A DNA stretch of 60,044 nucleotides, taken from assembly GCA_036897525.1 (NCBI GenBank), contig JAYMTJ010000062.1:1-60044 (forward strand), in the 5' to 3' direction. This stretch comes from Pelargonium x hortorum (taxonomy: Eukaryota; Streptophyta; Magnoliopsida; Geraniales; Geraniaceae). Numbering within the stretch: position 1 is the first letter of the stretch; every line of letters starts with the position of its first letter. Made by a program: the position numbers and the translations under genes. Positions 26,401 to 40,500 of the stretch are shown here, in pieces. Under the pieces are notes generated by a model. That model was not told the DNA's origin and ran no database searches. It saw only the letters and a program-made list of their open reading frames with translations.

Positions 26401-28800
26401 TTAAGGAAGACACCGAGTCAGTAGTCAAAACACCTCTAATCTAATTGCTTCCAGTGAACAATACCCAACTTTCACTTAAAATCTGATATTACGCCACCTT
26501 TAAGAATACCCTAGCCCTGTCCTTATCGACACCTGCAATAGAAATATAAGAAATCTATAAAAAATAGGATACCGGATTCCTTTAGTACCTTTTACTTCAG
26601 GAAATTCCCGCTTATTGACACTTACTTGTTACTCTTGTAAATTTTTGAAGAATTGCAGAACACTTAGTCTCATAGTGAAAGAGCACTCTTTATTGGAGAC
26701 TTGTCCATCTAATACAATCTGTTTCCAAAGCTATTCTCAACTCATAGTTATGTTAATATAAAGAAGTACCTTATCAGTCTTCGATGACGTCTACGCCAAG
26801 TGCCCGACTAAGTGGGTGTGTAATCCCTAGCTGACAAATACTGGGAAATCTTAGCAGAATGAATAAAGCAATTCCCCCTTTTTTAGGGTTGAAAGCCCTT
26901 AGAGAAAATGATATCATGTGGAATCTTATTTCCTATGTATTAGGTCCGTCGGGGTATTTAAAAGCAAAACTTCAATTCAATTATTATAAGCTAATAATAT
27001 TCTTTATTCAACAAATAAAACTAATAATGAAATTGAAATGGAAATATGTCTGACAATTACTGTAACTGACATAATCGGCAAAACTTACCTAAAAATTTTT
27101 ATTTGAAAATAAATAGTAGTCAAAAGGTTTTACATTACGAATAATAGTAAGTATTCGCTTAATGTTGATAAATCTACACTTTTTATTGTTGTGTTGGACA
27201 AAACCATCCCACCCAGTATAACTACCAGATGTTAGGACCCTTCTCTCGGTAATGCTAAGTCGAGAAAAGTAGCGACTAACAAAACCTTACTTTCATTCTA
27301 CTCAAAAATGAAATATACAAGATACCTTGTCCTCTAGTTTAGTTAACCGGCACAGTACTTAATCGATATAAACCCATGTCTTGTAGAGTTGGTATGCCCC
27401 CAAGCCAGAAGTATCCGTATATTCTTGACTTAGTTCCGATTATTTACTCTTCTCGTTTACTATCTCTCCGAAAAACCCTTCCTATTTTATAGCGATATTG
27501 CCCTTTTATTTGTTAAGTAAATGCTTTTTTACATCTGGAAACTTATACATAGTCAAAACTTACAGCATCATCTTCTGTATATAAGCACCTAATACTTATT
27601 ACTAGACTCTAATTGAATATTCCAAAAGACATAGAAATTTAGAATGCATTAACTTACCGATGGGTCAAAGCAAAGCATACAATTCGAAATCGGAAACCCG
27701 TTTTCTCATTCATAAACTCAGTCTAGACTTACTTTTAGTTTTATCATCTCTAGCATACTTTAATTAAGAAAATTAAGAAATACGACAATAAGGATTGGCT
27801 ACTTAGAAGATTTCTTTACTAAATTTCTTACTTTGTTGTAAAATAACTCAACTTTTCATGAATTAATGAAATGTAATTTCAAATAGGATCTTTACTAGTT
27901 TGTAGAGTGCCCCAGTTTACGTTTTGGTATCATATTTAAGAAAGTGCTCTACAAATTATCTTTGTAAGTGAAAATATGAAAGTAGAACAAGAGAACCCGT
28001 CGGAAGACCAAAAGTTCAAATCTTTTATCCAATATTCTCTTACTAGTGACCGCATAGAGTTTAACACTTAGCGAATTGCTTAGCATAGCATTCAGTCTAT
28101 TTCTATGAAGATGGGCGAAGTCCAAACTTTAGAAGAAGAGTATCTCATTGGGACGAACTCTATATATAAGGATCCTGCTTTTTAAATAGCTACTCGTTTG
28201 GGGGTTTATCTTTTATCAATACTTAGTACTGGATTTCTCATATGAGTCTTTACTTGTGTCTCGTGTACAAAAAATGAAAGTCAAGTGAGGCGGGGAATAA
28301 CAGGTATAATTGACCTCTAATTTGATGAGACAGAAACAGAAAATAGACCTTTCTTGTTGCTATTAAGCTATTCTTAATTACCTTACTCTAACGGCTTCCT
28401 ATTGGAAATTGGATCTATCATACATTGATGCCCCAACCCAAATTCTCGGAAAAGATACGAATGTGCGGTAGGTTTATACGGTTATGAAAGGGCTAACCTT
28501 AAAAACTTAACTACTTGCTTTTTTTAAGTCATGCAAGAAAAATGAACAGGAAAGCGTAATGAATTGTTTCGTCTTATATCCCCTTTTCAATATAAGACTA
28601 GGTAACTCCAATAAAGCATAGCTTCAAAAGTTAAACTGGATAATTATGACATCCAAAATTATCTAAATGCTTCGCCCAAGCGATACGGCTCCATAAGAAG
28701 ATAGAATTTCCCCGGTTTAATTATAATACTAATAAAGATAAAGGACTCGTATATTGAATATTTATTTTACATAGAATCAAATTCTTGAAATTACTTAATT
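26401..28800. other. AT-rich gene desert, C/A-rich block
   Basis: Composition falls back to the desert type after about 26.4 kb, with the plus strand C/A-leaning. No gene is recognised; the 64-codon frame at 26859-27053 has no motif. A tRNA T-arm-like stem-loop (AAAAG, TTCAAAT, CTTTT) lies at 28010-28026, but no matching acceptor or anticodon arms were found around it. Confidence 0.55.
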
Positions 28801-31560
28801 AGTTAACTGAATGTTTCCAAATACTTAGGGGAGCAAAAAGCTATAGTTTATAAGGGCTTGGGCTATCTTTTAATGTCTAATTAATTATATACTCCTATTC
28901 TCTGAAATTTACCTGTTGTATGTCGTAGGTTCGAAACTTATTTTTACTATTTTCTATTAATGAAATAGAAGAAATGCGAACCTTTTCCCGGCTATCTCAA
29001 GTGAAGGAGATCTTGGACAGTCTCCAACAAATGGAGTATGGGTCAATTTTCGGAGTGGATAATTCCTAAAGAAAAGAGGGGTCCCTGCTTATTTATAGGG
29101 TAACACCCCTCAGTGAATTAAGGGACCTTGCTAAATAAAGAGGACAACCCTTTTAGAATTTTAGAACTAGAAGCTAATAATTACAATGTATTTGCAAAGA
29201 ACACTGATATAAGCTAAATCTTAAGGTACTCTTTTGTGACACCTAGATAAAACGTCCTGAATTTATCTCGTACAAGCTCAGTACATTCAAGCTATACTCC
29301 CGAGAAACCCATTGGGATTGGGTACAATATCCATTCATTTTGCAAACTTCTTTTTTATTGGATAATAAAGACTCAATTTGTCTTTTTGGAACCTATCTTT
29401 AGACCAGGTTAGCCACTAATTACTAGGATTACTGCGGAGCTCTATATTTAGGAATCCCTGATGCTTACTCTCTCAGATCAAAATCACTTTACTACATGAA
29501 AACTGATAAAGAGCCTCCTAATTATAGGGTTTAGAAAAGTTTTGTGTAGACGCAAGGGCTTTTCTGGGATTTTTTGCTTAAGAGCTTGGGACGCTTCGTA
29601 AATAGAGAAGTAAACGACATCAGGTTTTAGTATTAAACAAGGCTGGCTTCAGATTCCTTTACCAGGATTCCATAAGAAATTCAAGATTAAAATAAATAAA
29701 AACTGTGATCCTTTTAGACTACTATAAAAAGAATATAGTAAGCGTTTACATTACCCACGTATAGCGGATACTGAATTCAATTCTAAAGATTCCATGAGTG
29801 TAATTTCGTTGGATAATTGGGAGTTCCTTGATACCGAGCATTTTCTTTCACACTTTATTATAAGAGATGTAACTAAGAAACCTATCTCTCTAGCTAGCCA
29901 ACAACTACTTGTTAACCCTCTTAATACATTATTCCTTATACACGGAATCTTTATGCTTCAACTATACCTGGTTTATATACAAACTAAGAAATCCGGGTAA
30001 TCCTGCGCAAAGTAAGACCTAATTCTTAAAGAAATAATAAGCGGTTAAATTCCCTTGAAAGCTTCGAATTCTCGTACCCTATACTTTAGATTTTAAATAG
30101 ACTTTATTAAATTTGGGACACTTGTTAAGACATAACAGCAGTAAAATAAATGGAAGCTGCGTTACCTTTATGTGGATATTGCAGCAAGAAAATAGGATTG
30201 CCGGATTGCTAACTTAGTTTTAAATACCCAAGAGTCATACAGATCTATCTGCAATAGGCCAAAGCGTTCTTGTTTAGTCAATTCATAAATTAAGCTAGAA
30301 TTTTGCAATTAACTAGTGCTACCACAAGAGCATTTGCTTCTGGAGATTTTATTTTAGCAATTGGAACAAACCCTTTGCAAAGTCCCGTTTATTAAGCGGG
30401 TAACTCCAAAAAGTTTCCTTTTCTTTTTAATCCCGATATCAAGATATAGGGCACGCTTCGAACACCTATGTAATGCGTACTTTTATTTGCTTTAAGGTGT
30501 ATAGGCACCTATCGCTTCGTTTAACTCTACGCGAGAACAAAGACTTTGTGAATTCTATAAGGTGCTATATAAGTAGAACTGAAAGCCCCTAATTAGGGAG
30601 TCCGTCCTGACAGAGCTTTACGCTTGTTCCGTATTTAAGTATATGGGAGTTATTCCTTGTAGAGTTAAATACCTCAAACTTAGTTATTAGAAATGAGTTA
30701 AACTTTTTTCTCTATCTTTCTGCAAAGGCTTGCTTGGATTGATAGAGTACGATTTTTAAGTGAGTATTGCTGATAGTCCAATTAATTAGGTTGAACACTT
30801 TAGAGGTGCGTAAGGGCGAAGAATCCCTTCCCTTGTATTAAGGATAAGGATCTTTTTAATAGTTTCGATAACTTTTGTAGAGATCTATTCATATTTTTAG
30901 GGTATATACGCTACAGACCTGACAAGCTTTTCCTTAATAGTCCAAACCGATTAAGGTAATTTCTTAGGGTTTCCTATTACTTAACTTTCTCCAACCTAAA
31001 GGGCTAACTCTCAAAACCCGTCTTCGACCTAAATTATTACTCATACTAGAGCCAGCTTTCTATTCAATCCCGTTTGGTTTTAAATAGAGCTCTCAACAAC
31101 TGCACTGGACAAAGGAATTCTGCAAAGCTTTCTTTGGTTAACAGGAAACGGCCTAGCATTTTGAATTTTTCAAAGTTTTTTTTGTTCTAGAAACTCAATA
31201 GTCGGCTCTACTTAAGAGGTTCTCCAGGGCTTAAAAAAGATTTACTGCGGGGAATCCTAGTTTAGGTCAGAGATGAGTACTCCAGTTATTAGCTAGGGTG
31301 GGAGTTTACCAACAGAGCTACCGGGGTATTGCTTATCGAGGTACTTTAGCTTTAAGGCATATGAGGCCTTTATCAGCGCTAAGTCATTTTATGCTGCGGC
31401 GGGGCTGTCTATAGGACACCCTGCTAAGAGGTTTTTTTGCATACCGAGAGGAAGTGGCAACATTACGATATAAATTTTATAAACGGAAATCCATGTAATA
31501 GGACTTTCATAACAAAGGGGTCTCGTAAGTATCCGAGGAATCCTCCGGTAGGCGCTTACT
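28801..31560. other. AT-rich gene desert, mixed then G/T-rich
   Basis: No gene is recognised. Strand bias is mixed to about 30.6 kb, then G/T-leaning to about 31.5 kb, where local G+C is somewhat higher. A T-arm-like stretch lies at 28928-28944. The 68-codon plus-strand frame at 29794-30000 has no recognisable domain. Confidence 0.5.
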
Positions 31561-33420
31561 AAATAAGAATAACAATAAAAGGTGTCTTCCTGGTAACACC
31601 AAAACTACTGTACTATCCTTACTTATAGCGTATCTATAAAAATCTAAACTGAATATTCTATGAGTTCCTTCGATGCGATAACTTTCTTCGGGGTGCTTTT
31701 GTTAGTTCTCGAATAATGCTCATAGTTTTTCTAACTTAGGTCTTTTAAAAATCTCATTATTAGTAAATGAAATAGACCTATCTATTAGCAAGTAGTATAC
31801 AGTATAAGATAAGCGCTCCTTTCCCCCTTTGATTCAAATTTTAAAGTAAAGAGTATTCTAGATATGATAAAACCTAAATGCAATTGACTTTTTTAGATGA
31901 CTAAAACTCTAAATTTATCAGATCAAATCTAAGTATTCCTTATTGCTGTAGTTAGACGGCGCTCAAACTCATTTAAAGCATACCCAACAGGGAGAAGGAG
32001 ACAAGGGGACCTATAGCTATTAACTTTTACCAGGGCGCTCGTTTCTAAAGAGAAAGGTTGTCAATTTTTATATAGCTAAGATATAACTGCAAAGCCTAAG
32101 GTTGAATAATATTTCTAAGCTTCATCAAGCTCTTGATAAAAATATACGAAATCCATTCTCGCAATTATTGATTTAAGTGCAAATTTGGGTTTAGAGTCTC
32201 CGTTGTTCGGCTAAGTTTTACTTTGATACAGCATAACTAGGGGCAAAACAAGTATTAAAGCAAACAATAGCAAAGTTATTTATCTAAGTGGATTTCCTAT
32301 ACTTCGAAATTATTAACCTACTAAAGTAAAGAAAGGCCTGGGAACCACTATTAGATTATCTTTGATCTTAGTTTCCTTTTATCGAGATCCTAAAAGCAGG
32401 ATAGACAGAAAACAAATCCCTTCTTGTTAAACCTCCTTATTCAGAAGCGGAATACCTGAGCTAAATATCCCTTTGGATACGACTAGACAGACTAGAAAAA
32501 GTATCTATTAAGATAATGGGATTTCCCTTAAGGTTTTTTTAACACTTATTTATATAGATACAAAAGTAACTGTTTCTTGATATCCTTTACCAATATCTGT
32601 AGGTTTAACAAATGGAAGGTCTTTGGCTGGTAGCTGTGTCTTTCAAATGTCCTTTTCTTAACAAAAGCAACAAGCAAAACAAGCCCCATATCAGAACAGG
32701 TACTCACTTCGGCCTTGAAATTTCCAGCAATATCTTTTGTTTATGTTACTCCAGTTTCTTTAAGAAGGTCCTTTCCTAGTTTGTTATGCCAATACCAACC
32801 AATATATGGCTTAAAAAGAGCTTAGCTTACTTACGTATAATAAAAAATCACGGACTTCGGATGTGTATCCTTGGTAGGTTGCTGTAAGATAAAGAATAGT
32901 GCGGCCCCCCCGTCACGTCAGCTTCTAGAAAGCCTTTTCTAATCTAAGGGACCCCTCTTTGTAATTTGATATCCTACTAACTAAAACTAACTTATCTCTC
33001 AACTTGTTATAATAGGCAATTCTCAGGTCTGAGGAAGTTTATCTCGGATCCTTATGTTATGAGTAGTATGGAATACCGCCCTTTATAATAGAAAATATAC
33101 AAACTAAAAAAGCATTTATACTTACTCTTGCCGTATATTACTGTATTTTCCTATTGTATTGATTGAATTGAAAGCCTAAATTTCAATTATGTCTTAGTTT
33201 TATTGTATTAACTACACAATCTTATTTTATTCTATAGGGTACACCTCAAATGCTCGATCTTACTACTTTAAATCCTTTCCTTATGGAATCCAAATTTCAT
33301 ATTAGCTACCTGGGGAGGTAGCAAAAACTCTAAGGAACATACCCATTTTTACTAGAAATTTCTTTAATTAGTAAACCCAGATAATCAGTTAATCCGTATC
33401 CAAAATATGTTTATATTATA
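31561..33420. other. AT-rich gene desert, mixed then C/T-leaning
   Basis: No gene or RNA was recognised. The plus strand becomes C/T-leaning from about 32.2 kb. A C7 run lies near 32.9 kb. A perfect 7-bp hairpin with a GGGG loop lies at 33305-33322. Confidence 0.5.
33305..33322. repeat. Perfect 7-bp hairpin with GGGG loop
   Basis: The arm gctacct and its exact complement aggtagc flank a 4-base loop. It is followed by an A run on the plus strand, so it is not a classical intrinsic terminator in that direction. It is compact and G+C-rich relative to its surroundings. Role unknown. Confidence 0.6.
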
Positions 33421-36400
33421 GGAATTACACTGTCTTCAATATAGGGGTGTGGGCTGTACCAGGTCTAAACAAGTTAGAGGGTTTTAGGTCATGTATAGGC
33501 CTGGCCCGGATATCAAGGAAGTAGGAATCACTTTGTTCCATTACTCAGAGTGAAGTTACTTCCAAGCGGTTATAGTTAACAAGGTGAATTAAGTGGACCA
33601 TTACTATTAAGATAAGATATATAGGATATTTTTGCTTGCTTAACCAAGGAAAAAGGAAACCCTTAGGTCGATTGAATTTCTTTAGCGGGTTTCTTTGACG
33701 AGTAAAATCAGTACTTCCTTAAAATACATTTTGCGGATTCTTAGTCTAAGGGGGCTTACGGAGAATTTTGAAATACTTAATTGCCATTATGCACGGGCCA
33801 ACCCCTGTTCCACTTTTTTATATAAAATTTATCTAAACTAAAGAGGGTGGAATTCTAAAGTAGAAAACGAAATATAGGAAAGGGTGTTATCCCCTCTCAA
33901 GGTATAGAATTCATAAAATGATAAGTTTCGTTACTGCCTTTAACAATTAGAAAATGACTAGTACAGAATACTAAAAGAAGACTCTAGTAGTATGTGCCCC
34001 TTTTATTTTATTTTATTTAATAAAGCTTGGTAAAGCGGATAGGACTAGTTTATGCTACAGCTAAAGATTATCTACTCGACTCTTATTCTTATTAGCCCGG
34101 TGACTCATTATCAAATAGGAAGTTTCTATAATAATAAGCACTTGACTATACAACATTTAGTTTTTTAACTCCGAAAAAAAATCCCTTGTTATAGAATACA
34201 AAAAGATTTTCAGTTACTGCTCACAACCTCTAAAAATACGTCTATAATTAATGTCAGTATAGAGCCACAGGGTTAACTCAAAATACTAGTAATGAAATTC
34301 TGTAAAAGCATAAAATGGAGTGAGTCCTTACCTTTTTTTAATGAAGAAGCGCTTCTTCTCAGTCTCAGATAAACACGGACTGCGTAGCGATATAAGTATA
34401 AGAATTTATGCACTTTGACTTTAAAGTAAAGAGCTACTTTAATTTAAATATTTTGTTATTTATGAGTGCTGTACTGTATCTGCTGCAAGTCAATTTATTA
34501 AGGAAGTAAGCTTTATTATATTAATAGCCCTTCTGTTTGTATTTTCGGTTAAAAGGATTCTAGTCGGAAGAACTAAGCTTTCCAACTGTTACAGATAGAT
34601 CAGAATCCTTTCTAAAATGTACAAAAAAAAGGATTACTTTGTCATATAGAAAATAGAATTTTCATTGCAGTGCTGACAAGAAAGAGTACTTGCTTTAGAA
34701 AACCAAGAATACCTTCCAACCAAGATCTACAGCTTTCACTACAATTAATTCCTTAATTCCTTAGGCTCGTTTACCTTTCGCTGGAATTAAGCAGCTGCAC
34801 GCAAACAAAAAAACAAATAAAATGAGAGTCCTTAGTCGTTATCGGAGTATCCGGTAATTAGATAGGTTTTGGTTTACCCCTTAGATTTAACGTAAAAGGT
34901 TATACCTGCGAGCCCTAAAAAAACCTTTATGTTTACAGCCAATCTCTTGTTTGGGCCTTAAACTTACATTAATTACTCCGGGAGAATCCCCTTATAAAGC
35001 TGGATAGGAATAGGAAGAAGGATTCAAGAAAAAATGTTAACACTATCAAATAACGCAGAGATCTGGATCGCCAATAAAGACTGGGGACCCTGGGCAGACC
35101 CTAATTTTACTAATTACTACTCCCTTATTTAATAAAGTAAAGGCCTCCAATCCATAAAAAGTAAAGAGCATAACTTAAAGGAATACAAGTTTCCTGTAAT
35201 CTTTATACTAAGTCTCATTGTTATATCCGGTAATAAATAGTATATAAGAAAGTAAATAGAGTCAGAAAGGGGGCTCCTCAAAATATTTAATAGCGTGTCA
35301 TATAATGTGTAGCAACCCCTCGACTCGATAAAGGAGGGTTACGTTGCCCCTTTTTTTTAAGCTTAGTTAAAGTCTTTACTGAGTCAGGATCATTATATGA
35401 ATAAGGAGAAAACGGGACACCCCTCACTTTATTATGAAGAGCATACATAGAATTACTACGGTTGGAAAATGTTCAGTAATTTATCTGTCTAAAAGTATAT
35501 ATTCTTTAGTGGAACAAGCTCGGCATAGCCTGTCCTATGAAGTTTTAGTAAGGATATTTTTCCGTAGTAACATTTGGATATACTATCGCCATAAAGAACA
35601 ACTTAAAAAAAGAGTGTATTTTTACTAGTGAATTAACTAAGGTCTTCCTTTTGATCTATTTCGTTCTAACTATAGAAATGCTTTGACGTCAAATCCGAAA
35701 TAGCAACAATTAGGTTTCCAGCAGAATTCGAACTAACACTTAAGTTCTCCCCAACCCAGCATTCGTTCTAACTTATGGTTAGCATAACAGTAAGAAAGAT
35801 GTTTATTCCTGGCTGGGGTTTAGACATATGTGTATAGTTAAGTTTCATTTTTATACTTTTTCTTTTTAGTGCTAAAGATCTGGGGCTCCCAACAAACACG
35901 TATTAAAAGTCGTTTTCAACAGTGTTTTTTAGTCTTCTATTACGATATATTATAATCAAAGTTTTTTTCTTCCTTTGAGCCGGTAATGTGACTTGGATTT
36001 CCCAAATATTCCTTCTTTTGGGATTTCTAAGGTATTAAGATCAAACTCTTGAATCAAGTTAAACTTTATAAAGGGGGAATTGCTTTGAAGGCCTTTACCT
36101 ATAATGCAATGCTAGGATTATCGCCAATGAGAGAACTTTTCGATCTATCTGTTTAATAAGCTTAAGGGAGTCAATTGAAACCCTTTCTAGAAATTCCTTA
36201 TATAAAATAGAAAGAGTCAGCGAATTTTTGTAGCATTATAGTATATCTGCAGGTTCAGCGTCAATTAGTGAAGTTTGAATTAGTCTTTTTTATTTATTTA
36301 GGTAGAACAATAGCCTTTTCGATGGATTTGTAACATTTAATATTCATGTTAAGAAGTTTACAGAATTCTATTGAGGAAGCTCAAACAAAAGGTCTCTTAT

Positions 36401-37019
36401 CAATTGCTCACGATTTGGAGTTAAACCTCACCGATAAGCTTACAAACAAAACCCAACAAAGAATAGGTCCAAGCTCGGGATTTATAGAATTTTAAAAGAG
36501 CCGCCCTGTTTTTTTAGTCCTTTAGTATTCGTATAGGACTTTTCGAACTTCCTATTTTCTATATTATACCAAGTTTTTCAGAGTCAGAGTTCTTGCCTCA
36601 ATCAATAATATCTGTTCTAAAATCTGAAGGTTGTTAAGTCCTTTTTTATAGCTTCGCAAAGAGCTTGAGGGTTTAAAAGGTTAGCGGTTTTTTACGAATG
36701 GAAGAGAATCCTGGGTAGTATATTATTTCTCTCCTATGTTCTTAGTTAGCAGGCCTACTCTTTGCTTGGAACGTAAGAATCTGCCTTGTTTAGTTAAGTA
36801 ATTAAGAATTAGCTACCAACAACAGTCAGGATAGATAAAAAAAGATTTCTAATCCTGTGACTCTAAAATTGGGTATCCCGTAGTCCTATAAGACATAAAG
36901 TTATTTTTGAAAAGTGCCCCCTAAAGGAATTTCAAGTATATGCTCTCTAATGGCAGGTTTAACACTTCTGAAACTGTACTCCATAATATAAAGGCAACCC
37001 TTTTTTATATTATATATCG
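33421..37019. other. AT-rich gene desert, alternating but mainly G/T-leaning
   Basis: No gene is recognised. About 33.4-34.1 kb is G-leaning, 34.1-35.4 kb mixed, and 35.9-36.8 kb clearly G/T-rich. The 64-codon plus-strand frame at 35434-35628 is unremarkable. Dyads continue at short intervals. Confidence 0.5.
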
Positions 37020-39750
37020 GGATTTCCTTTTCACATCCTCGGTTCAACAGCAGGAATACAACTCTCATCTCATAGGGATTCTAGGGATTGATTCCTAAAG
37101 TAATTGAAATAAAGAAAGCCGTCCAATTGAAGGCATTGGTACGTAACCTAACAACTATAAGTCTAAAAGAAGAAGTCACTGCACCAAAATAAGCTTAAAG
37201 TAAGTCCTGTAACCAAAAAAGGGTGCTTATCAAATAACAAGTTGTAGTAAACTGACAAGTGTTCCTTTTATAATCTTTTAATCGCTATCCCTGTTTTTTT
37301 TTTTTTAAGTAAGTTATGACATAATTGGTAAGTGGTATACACTTTAGGTCAGACTGCAGAGGAACTCTTCCTTAAATTAAAATTATGAATGAGAACCCTT
37401 CTTTTAAGAACTCAAGGAAGAGAAGAGTAAACTTACTAAATTGACAAGAAATGGACGAGATGCCTCTAGAAACCAAAGGGATTCGCTTATAGAAAGAGTA
37501 AAGGAATTTGGGATAACACAGTTTTTTTCAAGTTATCACTTTAAGGTTTCTCGATAGGTTGAACTTTATTTTAGCTTATAAAATCTATTTGACATTTACT
37601 TACTGGAAACACATTAATTTAGCTTCAGTTATTTACTAATGCCTTCATTACTATCTGAAAAATAGGAAACCCGGAAACTCAGGCACAGAAAAGCAACCCC
37701 TTTTGTGTTAAGACTTTCGAGTTCACTTTGTCAATGGAACTTCCTTGCGATCCCGAGGAGTTTTTTTAATAATGTATTTTTAATTATAAACCTTACTTTA
37801 CTCTTGCCTTTACTTACTCGATCGAAACTCATTAGCATAGCAGTATTTAATCATCTGGAATTGGAAACCTAGAGGACTACAAAGAAGAAGACTCCTTAAC
37901 CTCTTATTCCTTACACTTTACTTAAAATCCCTAACTAGTTAAGCTATAAAATATCCGACGAAGCAAATGAAATGCTACCTCTTTTTTAATACCTAGAGCT
38001 ATCCCTGCTATACCTATTATACCTATCTTAATCTTAATTACTAGACTTTTAGAGCTAGTACTTTCCTTAGCCGTATCTCTCTCTACCTTCGAGGTCCTAG
38101 ATACTAAAACGAGTAGAACATGAAGAAAGCAACTCCTCCCTTGGTAAGCCATTCCCTCTATTCTGGAGCTACTTTACGGACTAGGAACAAGAAAAAGCTA
38201 TCCTTTAATGAACTTCTCCTTTTGGTTTATTGTGTTTACCTCGTTCTGTATTTATTAATTAAATATTCTTCTTGCTCTCTGCTGTTACTGATATAGAGAG
38301 GACATAAACTTAATAGTACATAGATACCGTTATTGTACCCAACCGAGGGCATCCGAAGGAAGGGAGTTTTAGAAAGTTTTACAGATAGTACATCTATACG
38401 TTATGGCAGTCTTAACCTTCAAAACTTTCTTATCTTAACAGTGTACCTTTCTTAATATCTGTTTTATGAGCCCTGTCATTTCATTTACCCGCTAAGAAGA
38501 AGTAGAAAATATAATAAGACTTAAAATACTATGCTATGCCTTTTGAACCCTGGATTTCATTTAGTCTATCCCCGTTTAGTAAATTAATTCTACTCGGAAA
38601 AGACTCTAATATAAAAAATCAATTTTACTTTAAATACGTAATACTATTATGACCTGAAACCTTGCCCTTAAACTAAAAAAATATTATCTATTATAAAACC
38701 AATAGAAATATTTCTACCCTGTTCTTGTCTAAAAAACAAATATAATAGAAACCTACTAACTTGCTTGGAAAATGACTAGCCTTACATTAAACATTAATAA
38801 CTAAAAATCTGAAGTACTTTATTCCAAATCAAATTCCTCTATTGCTCTTGTTAACTGGAATACAGGAATGGACAGCAACAACAAGGAATCCCCTGTAAGT
38901 TCTACCTTGAGCTCCGAACAATCCGTACTCTTTATACTACACTACATACATATAGCTACTTTAACTTAGACTGAAAAGTTTACATCAAAAAAAAGGAAAG
39001 GCTCACAAAAGGATTGAGGATTAACAGCAAACAACGCCGAACTTCTTATCCAGACGTTTATCTATGTAGGGGTGTCTTAGGTAGGCGGGGGTGTTTATAC
39101 CACTTTTAGAGCCTATGTTTACTGGGTTTTCCTTATTACTTGATTACTTGGACTTACTTCTTGGATTTCCTAGGTCCTGATAAGGGAAGTGAGATCCATC
39201 AAACTAGAATTGCCTCCTTATTCGATCCCTCTAAACAGGAACGGAAGAATAGAACTCCTTTAAACTTTATGTGACTCCCTACTCTAAAACAAGCATAACA
39301 AGAGTAAAAAAATCATTTTCAAGAGACCTAAAAACTGAAATATACTGAACCTGATTTGTAAAAACACTCCTTACTTACTCCAATTCCCTGTCTTTAGAAT
39401 AAGACCCCGGTTTAGACAAATTCAAAAATAAAAGAAATATAAGGGGAACCTCCTGCTAGTAGTACCTACTTATACTTAAACTTATAGAAAATTCCTATTT
39501 AGTCTAGTTAGGTTAACCTATAAGAAATACCTGACAAGAAGAAAGGAAACAACTTACTTTATAAACTAGAGAAGACCCCAAACCCAAAGTAACCCGGCTT
39601 TTCTAAATTAGAAGTGCTCTTGACTTTACTCCTAAATAGATAGTACAAATTCAATTTGCAAGTAGACGTGAGAATTCCTAAATCTGTCATAAAAGATCTT
39701 TTAAGTATCTCCGTGGAAACCTGTAAATAAAGTGACGGTATGATTAGAAC
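37020..39750. other. AT-rich gene desert, long C/A-rich block
   Basis: No gene is recognised. This is one of the longer C-leaning blocks on the plus strand. It contains a 13-T run (37294-37306), an AAATGAAATG word (37965-37974) and a 73-codon minus-strand frame (37931-38152). A patch about 38.1-38.4 kb has a slightly different, more island-like texture and faintly resembles 41.63-41.70 and 48.97-49.02 kb (aaggaaggga followed some tens of bases later by gatagtaca-type words). Confidence 0.5.
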
Positions 39751-40500
39751 CCTTAATTAATAAGTAGTTATACATCGATTAATCAGGATCCCTTTAGATT
39801 TCTTTTATTTGTAGGCCCGAAAACTCTATCTCAAGGACATTTCTAAACAATTTGTTTGTGCTTAATTTAATGTATTCAAACCCTGGAAATTTGAACGAAT
39901 GAATCTATAGATAGAGCAAAAAGTGGGCAATTCGAAGAGGGTTTTATGAAATTAATTTCTAATACTGTAGTAAGCAAAGCCCATAACTTTACTTTTAAAG
40001 TTCTCCTACAGTTTTTAATTGAATTTTATATCAATCAAGTCCGGATAGCTTTTGAGTTTCACTTTTTGCGAACCCCTGAACTATAAAAATCCCTTTTATA
40101 AGCTGTTGTGATCATTACATACAAGAGGGTTAAATTAAAGGAAGTAAGTATTTAACCTTATAGTTTAGTTATGGGTATTTTCTTCCTGTAGTGATATAAA
40201 GACATTCATACTGCCAGTTATGCGTAGAATATATCGCTAAAGGTAATACCCAAAATGCTAGACTAGATAGTATAGGAAAACTCCTAGGGCTTTACAAGTA
40301 TTTTAGGCAATTCCAGAAAAGTTAACCCTTTTCAAGTGAATCCTTATTAGTTATCTTCAGCCCTTTTAATTATTTATCTTTAGTTTAGTAAGAAGGCTCC
40401 ATATGCTGCCAAGTTTGTTTGAGTTGAAAAGTAACATAGGATAAGGACCGGGGTCTGGTCTGGGGGTTACAAAACCAATATCTCAACTTATGAAAAATAG
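39751..40500. other. AT-rich gene desert, G/T-rich block
   Basis: No gene is recognised. This is a short G/T-leaning block on the plus strand between two C/A-rich blocks, with the change back to C/A near 40.5 kb. Confidence 0.5.

Noticed and set aside
33305-33322. Bacterial-type intrinsic terminator
   Set aside because: The hairpin is followed by A residues, not a T run, on the plus strand, and the minus strand lacks a T run after it; no gene precedes it.
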